The position numbers and the translations under genes are program-made. The notes under the pieces are model-generated. The model did no database searches and was not told the origin of the DNA. It worked only from the letters and a program-made list of their open reading frames with translations. DNA of 64,000 nucleotides, taken from Symbiodinium natans (lineage: Eukaryota > Sar > Dinophyceae > Suessiales > Symbiodiniaceae). The stretch is from positions 108,501 through 172,500 of the forward strand of contig CAJNDS010002086.1 in the NCBI GenBank assembly GCA_905221605.1. Direction: 5' to 3'. This document shows, one piece after another, positions 1 through 10,300 of this stretch. How positions within the stretch are numbered: the stretch's first letter is position 1; each line of letters begins with the position of its first letter.

Positions 1-552
1 TGGAATTTTGATTCCGACCGAGATGTCATCACAAGGGACCTTGACGCTTTTCTCAGACATTGGTCGGACTCGCACAAGAGTTTGATTGTCAGGACATTTG
101 TTTGGGGGCGTAAGTCTCGGATCGCGAACATCATTCTGCAGTCCACGAGTTCGCCTGAAGAAGACCGTGCTCGCTTTTATGACATACAGGCAGCTTACTC
201 CAACAAAGCCAGCAACAGCCAAGGAAACACAGTGTGGCTGACACCCTCAAAGACTCCCGAACGTCGTGCCAAGAACAGAGCAATCTCGGCTTGCAGGGAA
301 GCTCTTGCCAAGCTTCTACAGAAGGGTACTGATGCACTGGTTGTTGATTTTGGTAAGGGGATCATATGGTTCGAGTTTGATCGCCTTGCAGCGCTGGAAC
401 TCACGCAGATCCAGGTCGTCAAGCCTGCGAGGGTTTTTTCGGTCAAAGTTTCGTCTGAGCCCAGCTTCACATGCCATTTTAATGTTGGCCCTATCTCCGG
501 GCTCGCAGGAATCTCCGAGGCCGAGGTCGAAGCCCAGCTGGGACAGATCTGA
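1..552 (+). CDS. LINE ORF1 protein, C-terminal part
   Basis: Frame 1 is open from the first base to TGA at 550-552 (183 codons visible), so the start lies outside the window. The visible part has basic and mixed regions and no zinc knuckle. By position, 18 bases before ORF2, it is the ORF1 (RNA-binding/chaperone) protein of the LINE. The sequence alone does not prove that function. The ORF2 start codon follows closely, which would suit reinitiation. Confidence 0.6.
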   Translation, partial: WNFDSDRDVITRDLDAFLRHWSDSHKSLIVRTFVWGRKSRIANIILQSTSSPEEDRARFYDIQAAYSNKASNSQGNTVWLTPSKTPERRAKNRAISACREALAKLLQKGTDALVVDFGKGIIWFEFDRLAALELTQIQVVKPARVFSVKVSSEPSFTCHFNVGPISGLAGISEAEVEAQLGQI

Positions 553-570
553 CTAGGGACTGAAACTGAG

Positions 571-2643
571 ATGGACGTCGTTGCCCAACAGTATAGCTTG
601 CGGATCGACTCTTGGAATGTTCAGGGTAAAGCTTTAGGGTCCTTCCTTAACTGGCTTGACTTGACTGACCCGTGTTCGGATGTTTTTGCGCTTCAGGAGG
701 TTGGAGGGTTGCACCGATTAGGAGTTCTTCATAAGGGTGAGCGGGACTCCCTAACCCAGTATGATGGTAGTGAAGCTGGCGTGGCTGGAGAGTTCCTGGT
801 TTTCGGATGCCACGCACTTAGCTCGCACCTGGGACAAGCAATTCTGCTGGACCGTGACTCTGTTGACTATGTCGTGGAATCACATGCTTATTCTTGGATG
901 ATATCTGTCACTTACATACCCCCACATACAGAGCAGAGTATCACTGTTGTATCAGTCCACCTCCCTCATACGGACAAGCCTGATGACGAGTTTGATATGG
1001 CAGTGCAGGAGCTGAGACTTGTGTCTCAACAGTTGCGGTCTAGCCTCTGCATGTTTATCGGCGATTTCAATGCTGAATCTGGGTCTCCACGCGGGCTACA
1101 GATAGCAGATGCCATGTCTGAAGTGCAATTTGTTCCCTTGTATTCCGGATGCCCAACCAGATTTGGTGCAGTCAGCGCCAGCGAGCTCGACTACGCCTTC
1201 GTCAGCAAACCGTATGTTTCTTCTCTTGTTCGGCCTCAAACTGCCCCTGATATCCAGGTTTTTCCCGAAACGCGACATGAACTTAGCACTGACCATGCTT
1301 TGGTACGCACTGAAGGGATCCTGTGCAAAAGCTGTTTGGGGGACACGCCCAAAAAGGCCCGCAAGCGTAGACGACGGAGATGCACAAGGTGGTCTGTCTG
1401 CAAGGAGGCGTTAGATGAACAGCTACCAGGCCACTTAGCTCAGCAACCCCCCAGTGCGGCAGGACAGTGGGAGCAATTGTGCCATATTTCACAGACAGTG
1501 TCCTCCAGCACGCCCTCCAGAAAGTACCGTGACAGCCCCTTTATTAAGGAACTCTGTTGGAAAAGACGAATGTGCACGGACCCTTCCGAGAGGACTGAGC
1601 TCACGAGACGTATTCTTTTCTTCAGGGGTGCTGCTAAAATACAATGGTTGAGAGACTTGGAGGCCCAGGCCAAAATGGGGGATGCCGGAGCTATTCGTTT
1701 TTTGCGACAACGCCAGAAGCCTAAGGGGTCGTTTGATGACCTCGTGCATCGGTGCGGGGGCCAGGACGCCGCTGCGAAACATATCCAACAGCACTTTGAA
1801 GGTCTTTTTGCCCCAGAACAGAAACCCGAAGAAGTGGACGCCGTCGCGACTTATATGAACGAACTCCAGATACACGCACAGTATCAAGGCACCCATGATT
1901 TCAGCGAAGAAGAGGTTGGCCCCTGCATTGAGCACATGCACCTCGGCAAGGTGGCTGGGCTTTCTGGCATCTCGGTAGAACTCATAAAGGCCATCTGGAA
2001 CCAATCGTCGGGAAAGACACTCCTGTTGAATCACCTGAACACGTTACACCGTACAGATTCGCTTCCCGAACCCGCTGTGAATGCTTACATTGCACTTCTA
2101 CCAAAACGACTTCGGGTTCTTTCGGTTGACGAAATACGGCCTATTCACCTGATCGAATCGATCACTAAGCTCTACTGCTCGGTGCTTAGTCGACGATTGC
2201 AGACGAAGTGGAGTTTGTCGCCTGTCCAGCTTGGGGGTGCCAAAGGCACCCAAGCCTTGGATGCTCTGAGTGCTGCACACTGGCACATTGACCAGCAGGC
2301 GCGTGCTCGCAAACCGGGTGTGTGGCTGAATGCTGATATTGCCGGGGCCTTCGACCATGTTTCGCACCTAGCAGTCGTCCGTTTTGTCATCGAAAACACA
2401 CCTGATGAGCAGGCTCACGAGGCTCTTCAGCTGTTGCGCGTGGTTCTCTCGCCCTCATTGCACTTTGAGTGGCGTCATGAGCGATGGTGCGTTGCACAGA
2501 AACAAGGAGTGCAACAAGGACATAGCTATAGTGCTGCTCTGTTCAGCTTTGTGCTTGGGGTGGTCCTCGACAAAATTTTCGGGCAATGGGCACATCGGGG
2601 GGAGAATTCCCGCATCCTAGTCACTTTGGGTGGGCCTATGTAG
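571..2643 (+). CDS. LINE ORF2, first segment: APE endonuclease plus N-terminal reverse transcriptase
   Basis: 690 codons from ATG 571. Endonuclease (EEP family) motifs: SWNVQG at 14-19, LQEV with catalytic-type E43, GDFNAE at 164-169 (D165, N167), LDY with D207, and a final TDH with D241-H242. These are the metal and catalytic residues of APE-like nucleases and appear complete. A basic linker (KKARKRRRRR) follows at about residue 260. The reverse transcriptase begins near residue 500. Motif A is NADIAGAFDHV (587-597, D589 catalytic) and the motif B region is GVQQGHSYSA (646-655). The frame then runs into TAG at 2641-2643, before the catalytic YxDD box. That box lies in the -1 frame (next entry), so this segment alone would have no active polymerase site. 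Confidence 0.9.
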   Translation: MDVVAQQYSLRIDSWNVQGKALGSFLNWLDLTDPCSDVFALQEVGGLHRLGVLHKGERDSLTQYDGSEAGVAGEFLVFGCHALSSHLGQAILLDRDSVDYVVESHAYSWMISVTYIPPHTEQSITVVSVHLPHTDKPDDEFDMAVQELRLVSQQLRSSLCMFIGDFNAESGSPRGLQIADAMSEVQFVPLYSGCPTRFGAVSASELDYAFVSKPYVSSLVRPQTAPDIQVFPETRHELSTDHALVRTEGILCKSCLGDTPKKARKRRRRRCTRWSVCKEALDEQLPGHLAQQPPSAAGQWEQLCHISQTVSSSTPSRKYRDSPFIKELCWKRRMCTDPSERTELTRRILFFRGAAKIQWLRDLEAQAKMGDAGAIRFLRQRQKPKGSFDDLVHRCGGQDAAAKHIQQHFEGLFAPEQKPEEVDAVATYMNELQIHAQYQGTHDFSEEEVGPCIEHMHLGKVAGLSGISVELIKAIWNQSSGKTLLLNHLNTLHRTDSLPEPAVNAYIALLPKRLRVLSVDEIRPIHLIESITKLYCSVLSRRLQTKWSLSPVQLGGAKGTQALDALSAAHWHIDQQARARKPGVWLNADIAGAFDHVSHLAVVRFVIENTPDEQAHEALQLLRVVLSPSLHFEWRHERWCVAQKQGVQQGHSYSAALFSFVLGVVLDKIFGQWAHRGENSRILVTLGGPM

Positions 2644-3872
2644 ACGACGTGTTGATGACATTCAAAGATGCAACGCAAGCGCGACGGCTGGTGCCAGAGC
2701 TACAGAGGGCGCTGGCAAATGTCGGCTTGTCCCTGTCGCCCACCAAGACCCAGGTGCTGGTGCATCCTGACATGGACAAGCCATCTGACTTTCACGATGA
2801 CGAATTTCTTGGACAGTGTGCATGGGTGCATGAGACCACTTACTTGCGCAAAACTCTGGCTTTTCCGAAAGATGCGCAACCTCGCTCCGAGCAGTTGCTG
2901 AAAGCAGCAGGAATAGCAACGCGTTCCGCGTACGAGAGCATGCGAGCCTTTCTCCGAGGAGCCCAATGGCATGAACCCTTATTGACATGTGCCTTGCTCT
3001 ACCGATATGTGGCATCTACTTGGTTGTGGTTTGCCCCCTTGATCGACGTTACTGCCCAGAACCTCACTGCTGTGAGAACCCTCCAGACCACCATGCTGAT
3101 TCTGTGTTTGCAACTGTATATCCCAGCGGAATTCCCACATGCCCCGGCTATGTACCTCAACCGCTTGCGTAGGCGAATAGTACTCCTGCTGCTGGACCTT
3201 GAACCTACTCGAGCGTGGACGCACTGCTGGCAAATGCGAAGATGGACATATTTGGCTCACGTGTTCAGACGCCCTGCCCAAAATCCAACACGTAGTACTC
3301 TGCTGCATTTCACTCAAGTTGTCAGCCGCAAACCGGGACCTTGGTCGAATGCTTTAAGCTGGATGTATGCCGCCTTCTATGGGGCTTTCTTGGGTAGCGG
3401 GCAGTCTTTCGACACAGCTGTTGCTGACAAGGACTTGTGGCAGCAGAAAGGTCTGCAACATTTCCTCGTCCAGGCTCAGACACAGCAGCACGGCGCGATG
3501 CGGGCTCTCACTGCCGAGAATTGGAGACACCCTTTCCAGTACAGAGTCGCCTGGCACCTGCCGTGTCTGTTGGGAATAACTCCGTCTGAAGAGCTGCAAA
3601 TCACGGTGCTAGACACTGAAGATGGGTGGCTCTCATGGACCCTTGGTTCCGATGTGCCTGCCGAGTTCGAACATTGGCTCAGCCTTCGTTTAATGATTGA
3701 AAGACCCATTGCTGTCACATGCTTCGCAAGCTCGGACATTTTAGATAGCATTCTTGGGGCTGTGCAAAGCCTCTGCCTGCGAGTTTGGCAGCGACACCAA
3801 ATTGTTGTTACCTTCGAGACGTTAGGTACTGCTGCGGCCGCAAGGGCCTATGCCAGTGCCGTTCATTCCTGA
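2586..3872 (+). CDS. LINE ORF2, second segment: reverse transcriptase motif C and C-terminal domain
   Basis: Continues ORF2 in the -1 frame. AYVDDVL lies at nucleotides 2634-2654, with the two catalytic aspartates at 2643-2648, followed by LSLSPTKTQVL, which fits the LINE RT motif D/E region. The rest (about 380 residues) is a C-terminal domain with the W-x6-W-x-YLAHV-x-RRP pattern often seen next to LINE RTs. No RNase H signature was seen. The frame overlap spans 2586-2643 and contains a run of six G at 2597-2602, the likely site of a one-base loss or of slippage. TGA at 3870-3872 ends it. The ATG at 2586 is only the first in-frame ATG; the protein is not expected to start there. Confidence 0.88.
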   Translation: MGTSGGEFPHPSHFGWAYVDDVLMTFKDATQARRLVPELQRALANVGLSLSPTKTQVLVHPDMDKPSDFHDDEFLGQCAWVHETTYLRKTLAFPKDAQPRSEQLLKAAGIATRSAYESMRAFLRGAQWHEPLLTCALLYRYVASTWLWFAPLIDVTAQNLTAVRTLQTTMLILCLQLYIPAEFPHAPAMYLNRLRRRIVLLLLDLEPTRAWTHCWQMRRWTYLAHVFRRPAQNPTRSTLLHFTQVVSRKPGPWSNALSWMYAAFYGAFLGSGQSFDTAVADKDLWQQKGLQHFLVQAQTQQHGAMRALTAENWRHPFQYRVAWHLPCLLGITPSEELQITVLDTEDGWLSWTLGSDVPAEFEHWLSLRLMIERPIAVTCFASSDILDSILGAVQSLCLRVWQRHQIVVTFETLGTAAAARAYASAVHS

Positions 3873-3933
3873 CGTGATTCGGGGCGTAGTCACGAGTACT
3901 AGGCCTTGGATCCCAGACACAACTTTGGCATTA

Positions 3934-3947
3934 CACGAGTGCTCGTG
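3934..3947 (+). other. Short perfect hairpin in LINE 3' tail
   Basis: CACGAG-TG-CTCGTG, a 6-bp stem with a 2-base loop in the untranslated tail. LINE 3' tails often carry a stem-loop recognised by their own RT. That role is inferred from position only. Confidence 0.4.
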
Positions 3948-3996
3948 AAGGCTGCATGGACGGCTGTGAAACCCGGCAGAGCTCGCGGGGTCAAAA

Positions 3997-4024
3997 GGGT
4001 TTAGGGTTTAGGGTTTAGGGTTTG
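3997..4024 (+). repeat. TTTAGGG array abutting LINE 3' end
   Basis: Four G-strand units start directly after the LINE tail (TCAAAA|GGGTTTAGGG). Either the element inserted into a telomeric array or its 3' end carries this repeat. Confidence 0.8.
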
Positions 4025-4112
4025 GGCTTCGGAGGGGATTGCTGTGCGTTTGGCAGCTTAGGGCGACAGTTCCCACATTGCCTTGAGGAATTCAGGGGTT
4101 GTTACTTCTCCT

Positions 4113-4238
4113 AAACCCTAAGTAGGGTTTACACCCTAAACCCGAAACCCCAAACCCCAAACCCTAAACCCTAAACCCTAAACCCTAAACCCTAAACCCT
4201 AAACCCTAAACCTAAACCCTAGCCCTAAACCCTAAACC
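4113..4238 (-). repeat. CCCTAAA interstitial telomeric array
   Basis: About 16 C-strand units, the first few degenerate (CCCGAAA, CCCCAAA), the rest nearly perfect. Confidence 0.9.
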
Positions 4239-4252
4239 CCGAGAGCCCCAGG

Positions 4253-4303
4253 ATGGCCGGCGGCTCCGGAAGCTGGAACGCCTGGCTGGCGGGGAGGACC
4301 CTG
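4253..4303 (+). CDS. Gene A candidate first exon
   Basis: ATG follows CCCCAG. Seventeen codons start MAGGSGSWNAWLAG and end at a GTGGGT donor. The GSW/W-rich sense resembles the gene A tail. It is the first open island right of the LINE. The start is tentative; CCCCAG|G could also be an acceptor. Confidence 0.3.
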
Positions 4304-7300
4304 GTGGGTGGCTTTTGAGTCCAAGGAGTTCGGGGGCTTAGGGTTTAGGGTTTAGGGTTTAGGGTTTAGGATAGAGGGGTGAAAGTTCTGGCTAGACTTC
4401 GAGTCCAGTGGCAAAAAAAGGGTCTAGGGTTTAAGATTTGCAGTTCAGGGGCTTTTGCTCATTCAGGGCTTCCGTCACATTAGGCCTAAACCCTAAACCC
4501 TAAACCCTAAACCCTAAACCCTAAGCCCTAAGCCCTAAGCCCTAAACCCTAAACCCTAAACCCTAAAGGTATTGGGGTGGCGTTGCGAAAGGTGCAGTCT
4601 TTGAAGCGTAGAGTTCGGGCTTGGAGCTCCCGAGCCGGCGCCCAAGATTAGGGTTTAGGGTTTAGGGTTTAGGGTTTAGGGTTTAGGGTTTAGGGTTTAG
4701 GGTTACCCTAAACCCTAAACCCTAAACCCTAAACCCTAAACCCAGCTAAACCCGAAGGCAGAACTCTTGGCTGAGACTCCAAAACCCCTTAAGTAAGGAA
4801 TATCCCTTAGGTTATAATGGGAACCCTAATATACTTTAAGTCTATTCCTTAAGGGGTTATCGGAATATCCCTTAAATTAGAATGGGAACCCTAATATGAT
4901 TTAAGGTCTATTCCTTAAGGGGTTTTGGAGTCTCTGAGTCTGGCTGAGAGGCCGAAGCCACCGAGGAGGGCCAGCTGAAGGCCGTTCTTAGCTGGGCTTT
5001 CCCTAAACCCTAAACCCGAAACCCGAAACCCTAAACCCTGCATGCTGAACGTGGTTGGGAGTTGTCAGGAGCAGGGGTAGCGTTGTATCCTGGTGTTGCT
5101 TGTGGGTTTGGCCCCGAAACACCAACCACAATCTCAGTTGAAGTTAAAAGAAGATAGAGATCTGCTTTGTGGGTCATCGGGCTCCAAGGACTTCACGGCA
5201 AATGAAGTTGCAATGCTCATGAGTAGCCGGTAGGCCCCCCCGCCCCCTCGTATAATCCCTATCAAGAACTGTTAGAGTTACGGGGGCCATCCCAGTCAAA
5301 GCAGTGGAGGTGACACCCTCCTCCGCCGAGCCGCCTCCTGGTGGCTGCGGCACCGGACACAGATCCTCAGGCTTCAATTGGAGTCCGGGAAGTTTGGGGC
5401 TTAGGGCTTTAAGGTATTAGTACGTAGGGTTTAGAGTGGAGGATTTCGGTTCAGGCTTTAGGGCTTAGGGTTTAGGGTTTTTAGGTTTCAAGAGAGAGCT
5501 CCAGGGGTTTCGACTGCCAGTACCCCACAAACCCGAGCTTTCCCACTTGCAATGTGCGGATAGCCAAGGCTGGTGTGAACTCTGCGCGCGGGCACTGCAG
5601 TTTGGATGGTTCAGTACTGCAGGGCATACCCTCTGACCACCCCAAAGCACTTCATTTCTGCGAGGTTCCGGGCTGGGGGCCCCTAAACCCTAAACCCTGA
5701 ACCCTGAACCCTAGACCCTAAACCCTAAACCCGTTCAGAGATTCAGGATGGTTCAGCGATGTTTCACACAGGGTTGAGGATGACTTGCTGAGGCTTGGTG
5801 CCTCAGGATTGCGTTCAGGGTCCATTGCTTTGGAGATAAGGAGAAGATATTATCTATATTAATAATAATATACAATATGATATTATCATACCTTAAATTA
5901 TTATTATTATTCTTCTTATTATTATTGGCTTTGCATTCCCAACACAGCCATTCCTCCAAGCCTCTCAAACCATTAGCCTACATGCTATGCGTAGCCTTCA
6001 GGTTATCTGCGGGGGTTTTGCGCACGGGGTCTCGACCCTAAGTTGCCTTCAGGCTGTGCACGAGGTGTGTGTGGACAGGGGGTCCGTTTGGTGTTATCGC
6101 GTACGGTGCGAGGTCCAGGGAGGGGGCGCTTTGGTCGGACTTGTGACTCCTCTGTTTCTTTTTCTCGCTCTTTGGGGAAGGCCACGAGCCGACCCTGCAG
6201 TGGGGGATAGGAATCCCCGGATGTTCGGGCGTCACCTACGTGGGGGCGCCCTCGTGTTGAGCGAGCTCTTCTTTGGACAGGGGTACCTGGTATCGCCCTT
6301 TCACCTGCCTCTTAGCCCCTCCGGGGATCCCCGCTGGTTCCAATATGGAGGGCTCTTCAATTTTGTAGCACCTGGAGGCCGCCGCGCCCAACGCGGAGTC
6401 GGTGCTAATTGGTTGGTTCTGGGGAGTAGGGGCTACATTCGGCGCAGTCTTCTTCTTCTTCTGTGCCAGCAAGTAGTGCCTGTAAATGCTTTGGTGCAAA
6501 TCTCTCGACAATGCAATGTGCATTTCACGGCTTCAGCCAGTGTCTGGGCAGCTGCGCCAGTACATGATCCCGTAAGCCGTAAGCACCGGGGTACCTAGTT
6601 GCATGTTAAAGTTTAGGCGTCACGGGATTTAGAAGCCACCTTGATGCCAAGCTGGGGGGTTGGCAGGGATGGTGCTGGAGGTTTAGGATGGCTTCGCGCC
6701 CGCATTCTAGTAACCCTAAACCCTAGACCCTAGACCCTAAACCCTAGACAAGTGCTGGTTGATCTCAGCTGAGGTGTGCCATGCGCACCGGCGAGGATGT
6801 CGAGCTGCCCACGGCCGTCGTCGAGGCTGTGTCCGAGCTGCAGACACACGAGCCAGGATAACAATGGAGCTTTGGGTCGTGGGGGGGGGTTCATCCTTCA
6901 GCACTTCGGCTTGAAATTTGTGGGGTTGCTTCGGATTTCAGAGGGGAGTGGGGGTTTGAGAGGCCACCGATGCGGGTTCTTTCAAGAACAGATATAGACA
7001 CCCACCGATTTCTGAATAGCTGGGCATGTAAACCAATTTCTCCTGTCACAGAATGTGCCAAAGGAGAGGAACGTTGCTGTCCGAGGCATCATCCGTGGAC
7101 TTTGCTGATGGCCTGGGCATCCTGATCATGGAGGCCCCACAAGAGCAAAGGTGGCGTTGTCAGAGCCACCTCATGGCCTGTAGGTTTAGGGTTTAGGGTT
7201 TAGGGTTATATTTGGTTGTGTGCTGTGTGTTTCTTGTACAACCACACCATGGTGGTGGGGGATGGGGGGGGAGGGACCAGCTATGACGTACCATGTTGAC

Positions 7301-10300
7301 TTAGAAACCGTACCATTCATCTCTCTCACTCTTGTTCCACAGCCTTCATGCTTCGCGACTCCCAAAAGCACACATCTAAACCACATGCACAAGCCACCCT
7401 AACTCTCATATCTTGGTCTAACCGTTCACACCCTGTGGCTTGACCATGCACCCGGGATAGGTTGTACGAAGAGAGCACATTATATATTAAATGCAAGGAA
7501 CGTAGCGACGCGCGTATTACCCCGGCTCCCATCACCCCCGCCCCCCCCTCGCCTAAGCCCTAAAATCCGAAACCTTGAACCTTACACTCTTAACCCTTAT
7601 TAGCCCCACCCCTCAGGGGGGTGCGGGGGGGACGCGAAACCTAAGCCCTGAGCAGGGGCGGGGCCCAACCGCACTGGCATCATATTTTGGGTGTGCTTTT
7701 GGAGAATCGAGGAGCTGGACCTGGCACGCAACACATATCACAAGCGTGCTCATGTCCGTAGCACTTTCTTTCATTTCAAAGACATGCTCGAACAAAAGCA
7801 CTCGTCTGTCGTTGTGTCGATTGCCGTGTGTTTGCGGATGTCGAGTCTACCTCAACTGGGCTTTAGATGCTCTGTGAGAAATCGGTCTGCAAGGACACCC
7901 ACTGTCAAAGCTGAGAGTTGAGCTTAGACATCCAAGCCCCTGGTTCAGCCTCGAAGGCCCAGGACCTACAGAAGCATGATCAAACCTCGGGTGGGAAGGT
8001 CCCTGCTGCTGTGTCGAAGAAGCCGATCAGCGGCAAAGATGGCGCGAAGCTGCTCGAGCTGCGGCTTGGTCTTGATCCTGTGCATAGAGTTTAGGGTTTT
8101 TTTTTCCATCCCATATAGTTCGAATAGGAAAAAGCTAACATCATCATCACCATCATCATACTAATACTAATCGTAATAACATTCATAGTCGTAATAATAG
8201 TAATACTAGTAGTAAGAAGAATAAGCATAGTCAGAACAAGAATAAGTGAGAATGGGTTTAGGGTTGAGGGTTTAGGGTTTAGGGTTTAGGGTTTAGGGAG
8301 CCTTCGGAGTCGGAGCCGGAGTCTCCCGAATCCAAGGTGCGATAGCCTGGACGTCGTGGCGGTGTTCACGACTGCTTGCAAAGAGGCCTTAGGGCATCCT
8401 CGTCCCCTTGAAACCCTAAACCCGAAACCCTAAACCCATCATCCTGGAAGCTGTTACCCTGGAGTGTGGGCTGGTCTGCTTGGTGGCAAAAAAAGACCTA
8501 ATAATCATACAGGTACTAGTAGCAAGAATCATATTCATAATAATATTCATAATCATACTCATAATAATGTTCATAACAATGTTCATAATAAGAGTAATAA
8601 TAATAAGCATAATAATAGTAATAATAAAAAATAGTAATAACAATACTAATGATTTTCACACTTTCTTCAATCCAGGGGCTTCAAGCGTTTGCCCGGAGCC
8701 CTGGCTCCTGGAGTCGCACGACAACTGAAACTTTCGGGTTCAGGGTTTAGGGTTTAGGGTTTAGGGTTTAGGGTTTAGGGTTTAGGGTTTAGGGTTCAGG
8801 GTTTGGGGTTTAGGGTTTAGGGCTTGGGGTTTACTGCTTGGGGTTTAGAATTTAGGGTTTGGGGTTTAGGGTTTAGGGTTACACCAGGTTACTGTACGCC
8901 TTTTCCTCAAGGAACGGCTCGCGTAAGGTTGAGTTAAGAAGTGTTGCTCTTTTTTTGTTTGTCTTGTTCGTGCTCCCTCCCCCCCACCCAAAAAAAAAAA
9001 CATCTCTCGCGTGGTTTGGCTTCGGTACGAAAGAACACGTAAAACCACCCTGCGAATGCCCCACATGCACCAGGCCACCGGTGGCGGGGAGTCGCAGGGC
9101 TTCGCAGAAGGCCTGGCCTGACAAAGAGGGTTCAGCTGGTAGGGTTTAGGGTTTGGGGTTTGGGGTTTAGGGCTTAGGGTTTAGGAGTCTAAACGCCAAA
9201 AACGCCGAAGGCAGTCCGAAAGCAGACTTTGTTCGTTCGTGTCTGGCGTCACTGTTCGTTGCTGAATGTGTAGGGTTTAGGGTTTCGGACTTAGGGTTTC
9301 GGACTTGGGGCTTCTTGAGGTTTTGCAAAGTTGTGAGAGGTTGCTTATGGGCCAGGAGTTTCTCTGGCTGAGTGGCTTTAGGGTTTATGTCTAAGGGCGA
9401 AGGAAATGGCAGGAAGGATCGTTAAGGATTTCTGCTGTATGCGAACACAGCCGCTTGTGCATTTCATCGCGAAGGATGTGACAGCTCTTAAACTTGGACT
9501 TGGAGCGATTCTTTGTTGGATAGTCTGGGAGCTTGTAGCTCGCATCACGAGCCCTGAGAAATCGAACCATGCTTGTGTGTGCCATACAAATGCTGCATGG
9601 CGAATGGTACTTCCCCTAAACCCTAAACCCTAAACCCTAAACCCTAAACCCTAAACCCTAAACCCTTAACCCTTAACCCTAAACCCTAAACCCTAAACCC
9701 TAAACCCTAAACCCTAAACCCTAAACCCTAACCCCTAACCCCTAACCCCTAACCCTAAACCCTAAACCCTAAACCCAGCCAAGGGGGCAAGCTTCGGATT
9801 CTAGAATGCTTATTTGCTCGCCTGCTCGCGCCCGTGTCCACGTGCCAAGGTGTTGCATCAGGTTGAGGCGAACGCATGTATGTGTATACATATATATGTA
9901 TATATATTGATTTATTTATTTGCTTATTTATACACACAAACACCTTGGTAGGCCCTTGGGGCATTTTATGCTTTCCCTTGTTGGGTTTAAGAGGGCCATG
10001 TGCAGGAATATTTTGTGGGTTTCAAGGGCCATCCTAGACACACGTACCATCTGCACCCAAACGGTTTGCCAGCTTCTGTACTGCTCGCCAGCCCACACTT
10101 TCCTCCAAGCCCTCCCGCCTTGAAACAGGAGATGTGGTCGAGGGGAAGTTTGGCAACAGCTGCTCTGCTTTCCAGTATACTTTGTGGACGTTTTTGTTCG
10201 CTTTATCGATGTGCCTGAAGCATTTGGACCTGTTGTAGCCGGAGGCTTGTGTTTGTACTCCTTAGAGCAGGTTGCTGTGGTCAGATTCGAACTGGGGTGT

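Larger units (their letters stand above)
1..3997 (+). mobile_element. LINE-type non-LTR retrotransposon, 5'-truncated by window edge
   Basis: Seen: three + strand ORFs in LINE order. They are an ORF1 tail, an ORF2 with an N-terminal endonuclease/exonuclease/phosphatase domain, and a reverse transcriptase domain continuing in a second frame, followed by about 125 bp of 3' tail. No LTR, integrase or RNase H motif was recognised. The tail holds a short perfect stem (CACGAG/CTCGTG at 3934-3947) and ends in TCAAAA directly before GTTTAGGG repeats. Known: APE-type LINEs nick target DNA and prime reverse transcription from the nick. Odd: one -1 frameshift before the YVDD box means the copy is either dead or uses frameshifting. 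There is no TTTAGGG repeat inside the element, unlike the next 60 kb. Confidence 0.9.

Noticed and set aside
1-3872. Retroviral or LTR-type polymerase
   Set aside because: No LTR, protease, integrase or RNase H; the APE endonuclease N-terminal to the RT is LINE order.
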